Under the pieces are notes generated by a model. That model had not been told where the DNA came from, did no database searches, and saw nothing but the letters and a program-made list of their open reading frames with translations. 64,000 nt of DNA from Adlercreutzia sp. ZJ141 (GTDB lineage Bacteria; Actinomycetota; Coriobacteriia; Coriobacteriales; Eggerthellaceae): NCBI RefSeq assembly GCF_011038965.1, contig NZ_JAAKEB010000001.1:213050-277049 (forward strand), given 5' to 3'. Positions 62,238 through 64,000 of this stretch are shown here, piece by piece. Numbering within the stretch: the stretch's first letter is position 1; each line of letters starts with the position of its first letter. Both the position numbers and the translations under genes were made by a program.

Positions 62238-62318
62238 GGTAGCAGATTGCCCGCTTCTCTTTCCCTTATTCCCTGATTCAGTTAGCTTTGAGTGGTCAAA
62301 AACGCTACTGCCCACGCA

Positions 62319-62780
62319 TTAGCAGATAGTGTCTTCCCCGAATCGGTAGAGTTCGTCATCGGTTTCGCGCAGCGAGCACCCGTTTGTCAGGCAGAAGATA
62401 ATAATGGCGTCGCGGCGGTTCTTGCAATAGAGCTCATTTGAACTAGCAAGCTTCAGCAGGCGATTTGTCTCTCGAAGCGTCAAGCGCATGGCGAAGGCAA
62501 GCTGTAGCACCTTGTCGCGTCCTGCTTTGCGCGCCCCGGTGAATATTTGGTAGCCGAATGTTTCGTTGAGCCCGGCTGCATGAATGACGTCGATGCGGCG
62601 CAGACCCTTTTCGTCAAGGAGCTGCTGTAGATAGTCGGAAAGCGAGCGAGCATGCAAACGGTGTCCTCGCATGAACGTGTGAGGGTCGGGCGCGCTCAAA
62701 AGCTCTTCGAGTAGCTCATCAGTTAAAGGCTCTTTCACGCGCCGTTTCCTTCTCTTCCGTTTAGGGTTACGCGCACTCAC
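62319..62780 (-). CDS. Helix-turn-helix protein upstream of the kinase
   Basis: A 153-residue protein. The N-terminus is a basic stretch (KRKRRKRR). Residues about 50-110 resemble a Cro/C1 helix-turn-helix (YLQQLLDEKGLRRIDVIHAA, GYQIFTGARKAGRDKVLQLA), but the remainder, with RDAIIIFCLTNGCSLRETDD, is not a standard ligand domain. Similar small HTH proteins are seen beside bacterial Ser/Thr kinases, which makes it a likely regulator or substrate; this is inference. It ends 81 bases before the kinase start chosen here. Confidence 0.6.
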   Translation of the reverse strand: MSARNPKRKRRKRRVKEPLTDELLEELLSAPDPHTFMRGHRLHARSLSDYLQQLLDEKGLRRIDVIHAAGLNETFGYQIFTGARKAGRDKVLQLAFAMRLTLRETNRLLKLASSNELYCKNRRDAIIIFCLTNGCSLRETDDELYRFGEDTIC

Positions 62781-62831
62781 GACGCTAGACTGTGGTACGT
62801 ATGATGAATGTACCTGCCATCAGTTAAGCAC

Positions 62832-63608
62832 CTACGCTACCGAGAACGTCTTTTCGGCAATGATCGTGTTGTCAAAGCTGAAAAGCTCGGTGCATTCGAT
62901 CGTAACATCCGATTGGTCATCGAGCAAGAACGCTTGCTGTACTGTGTTTGTCGAACCAGGCTTGACTTCGTTCCACGATGCCGAGGCATCCATGCCGTCC
63001 ACCACGGCGAAATCGAGCTGCACGCCGTTCTGGAAAGCCTTATCGTCGATTGCTACATCAAAAGCTTGGGCGTTTTCGCTGTTGTTGGTCCAGGTGTAGG
63101 TAACAACAATTGCCGGGTTGCCTTCATAGTCGGTTGTGAGTTCGCAATTGTCGATGCTCACCACATAAGGCACCTCAGCAGAGGCTGCTTCGTTCTTTTG
63201 CGCTTCGGTGGGCGCGCCTACACCAGACGCATCGTCGGTGCTTTCGACAGGAGCTGAATTATTCGTATCGGTATCAAAAGCTTCATCTATCGCTGCACTG
63301 TAAAAGCTCTGCGAAGCGAGTACGACAACAACCGCAAGCGCGGAAACAATCAGCGCCGCGATGGATAGCGCCTTTCCCCTGCGCTTTCCCTTGCTTGAGG
63401 AAACGATTCCCACTATGGCAAAGACAGCCCCAATGAGCGCAACGAAGAACGATATGTTGTTGATAATCGGCATAAAAGACGTAGCGAGAGCAACAATGCC
63501 CGCAATAAGTCCAACCACGCCTGCGATCGTCATCGAAGGAGGTGCCGCCTGCTGCTGAGCAGGTTGGTATCCCGTTTGATCCGTCTGATAGTTCGAATTT
63601 GTACCCAT
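62832..63608 (-). CDS. Membrane-anchored DUF5067/DUF4352-like protein
   Basis: A 258-residue protein. A Gln/Pro-rich N-terminus (1-27) is followed by hydrophobic segments at about 28-45, 50-70 and 80-102. The extracellular part has an acidic Asp/Asn/Thr linker and an immunoglobulin-like beta domain (about 150-258) with VVTYTWTNNSENAQAF, a pattern of DUF5067/DUF4352 proteins. The start at 63608 has AGAGGGAAG upstream. It is the first gene of a probable three-gene unit with the HTH and kinase genes. Function is unknown. Confidence 0.65.
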   Translation of the reverse strand: MGTNSNYQTDQTGYQPAQQQAAPPSMTIAGVVGLIAGIVALATSFMPIINNISFFVALIGAVFAIVGIVSSSKGKRRGKALSIAALIVSALAVVVVLASQSFYSAAIDEAFDTDTNNSAPVESTDDASGVGAPTEAQKNEAASAEVPYVVSIDNCELTTDYEGNPAIVVTYTWTNNSENAQAFDVAIDDKAFQNGVQLDFAVVDGMDASASWNEVKPGSTNTVQQAFLLDDQSDVTIECTELFSFDNTIIAEKTFSVA

Positions 63609-63792
63609 TTCTTCCCTCTTTCGTATCATGAAGCCAACTGTATGCAAGGCGTATGGTACGCATCATCGCGGCCGTTTTCATTAGCTGCCAGCTAATGATG
63701 AGGGTTGTTGTATGGGTGATTGATGTGGCGTGGCTGTGTTGCACAGCATGCGATTTCTGCAATTTGTGAAACACCTCAGCGCTAAGTCATGA

Positions 63793-63902
63793 CCACCGGC
63801 ATAGCCGGTGGCTTGATTGGGCGACCCTGTAAGGGTCGCGAATGCCGGCGGCGGCAAGCCGCGATGGCCCAGCGCACTCTTGCCGGCCGCCCCTAAAGGG
63901 GC
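63793..63902. repeat. Hairpin-rich right end of an IS200/IS605-type element
   Basis: Four hairpins lie in tandem between the transposase stop and unique sequence: CCACCGGC-ata-GCCGGTGG (63793-63811), GCGACCCT-gta-AGGGTCGC (63821-63839), GCGGC-aa-GCCGC (63851-63862) and GCCCC-taaa-GGGGC, in part (63889-63902). Subterminal hairpins at element ends are what Y1 transposases recognise. The exact boundary is not visible; the outermost hairpin suggests it is near 63775-63790. From 63609 to there no gene is seen. Confidence 0.6.
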
Positions 63903-63914
63903 TGCGTTCGCACC

Positions 63915-64000
63915 TTACCGGTCGAACCCGCCGCCGTCCTCCTGATCTTTTATGTACTTCTTTATCGTGGCCTCGTTCAGCCCGACGGTGCTCACGTAGT
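63915..64000 (-). CDS. tnpA: IS200/IS605 family transposase TnpA, C-terminal fragment at window edge
   Basis: The last 28 residues of a protein running in from beyond the window: YVSTVGLNEATIKKYIKDQE and then a Gly/Asp-rich end. This is the C-terminal helix of IS200/IS605 HUH transposases, in which the tyrosine of the I-x-K-Y-I motif is the single-strand DNA nucleophile. The element appears intact at this end because the stop codon and a structured right end follow. Whether a tnpB partner exists cannot be seen. Confidence 0.8.
   Translation of the reverse strand, partial: YVSTVGLNEATIKKYIKDQEDGGGFDR

Noticed and set aside
1..64000. tRNA, rRNA, tmRNA, RNase P RNA, SRP RNA and CRISPR arrays
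   Set aside because: Intergenic stretches were read for cloverleaf ends, conserved cores and regularly spaced repeats; none was found by eye.

Overview
The window looks like chromosomal sequence from a Coriobacteriia (Actinomycetota), most likely an Eggerthellales-type asaccharolytic anaerobe. The pointers are an actinobacterial integration host factor (mihF) beside gmk and rpoZ, nrdR next to lexA, strictly anaerobic redox enzymes (an Ech-type hydrogenase and indolepyruvate:ferredoxin oxidoreductase), a class 1B PyrD/PyrK pair, a menA prenyltransferase, and moderate GC. Cryptobacterium is a plausible genus, but this is inference; no rRNA gene is present to settle it.

Layout. 1-493 is the 3' end of ribF. 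610-6064 is a six-gene echABCDEF operon for a membrane-bound group 4 [NiFe] hydrogenase, closed by a terminator. 6214-11181 holds envelope genes: a CDP-alcohol phosphatidyltransferase, a VanW protein, a D,D-carboxypeptidase and a zinc-ribbon/FHA protein. 11270-13651 is iorAB, followed by gluQ. 14641-18617 carries menA, a small membrane protein, a 158-bp palindromic MITE-like element, dut, nrdR, and a divergent SOS pair (an unrecognised small tail-anchored protein and lexA) sharing one promoter region with three LexA boxes. 18628-28535 runs leftward: hflX, dapF-miaA-miaB-spoVS, a GHKL ATPase gene, rny, recX and recA (its own LexA box). 28691-31144 is a local-regulator region (small hypothetical gene, tetR, HTH/zinc-ribbon gene, nth), ended by a second, degenerate copy of the MITE-like element.

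31257-36176 has a lipid kinase gene, panB/panC/panD, and a pgsA-cinA fusion. 36179-47087 is a leftward translation and quality-control block: rimO, yajQ, mtaB-rsmE-dnaJ-hrcA (CIRCE upstream), hemW, dus, a small membrane protein and lepA. rpsT (with a long tail) faces holA-comEC-comEA. 52571-60830 holds thiI, rpoZ-gmk-mihF and a pyrRBCKDF operon behind a PyrR attenuator. The right end has a Ser/Thr kinase/HTH/lipoprotein-like cassette and the end of an IS200/IS605-type transposase with a hairpin-rich right end.

How the genes fit together (inference): IorAB oxidises aromatic 2-oxo acids and reduces ferredoxin; Ech reoxidises ferredoxin, making H2 and an ion gradient. lexA, recA and the divergent small gene look like an SOS module whose order, lexA - small gene - nrdR, matches the mycobacterial lexA - Rv2719c - nrdR locus. 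There are no tRNA, rRNA or CRISPR features I can support. The best candidates for something undescribed are the small SOS-linked membrane protein, the two related palindromic elements, the repeat-bearing tail on EchD, and the kinase/HTH/DUF cassette.
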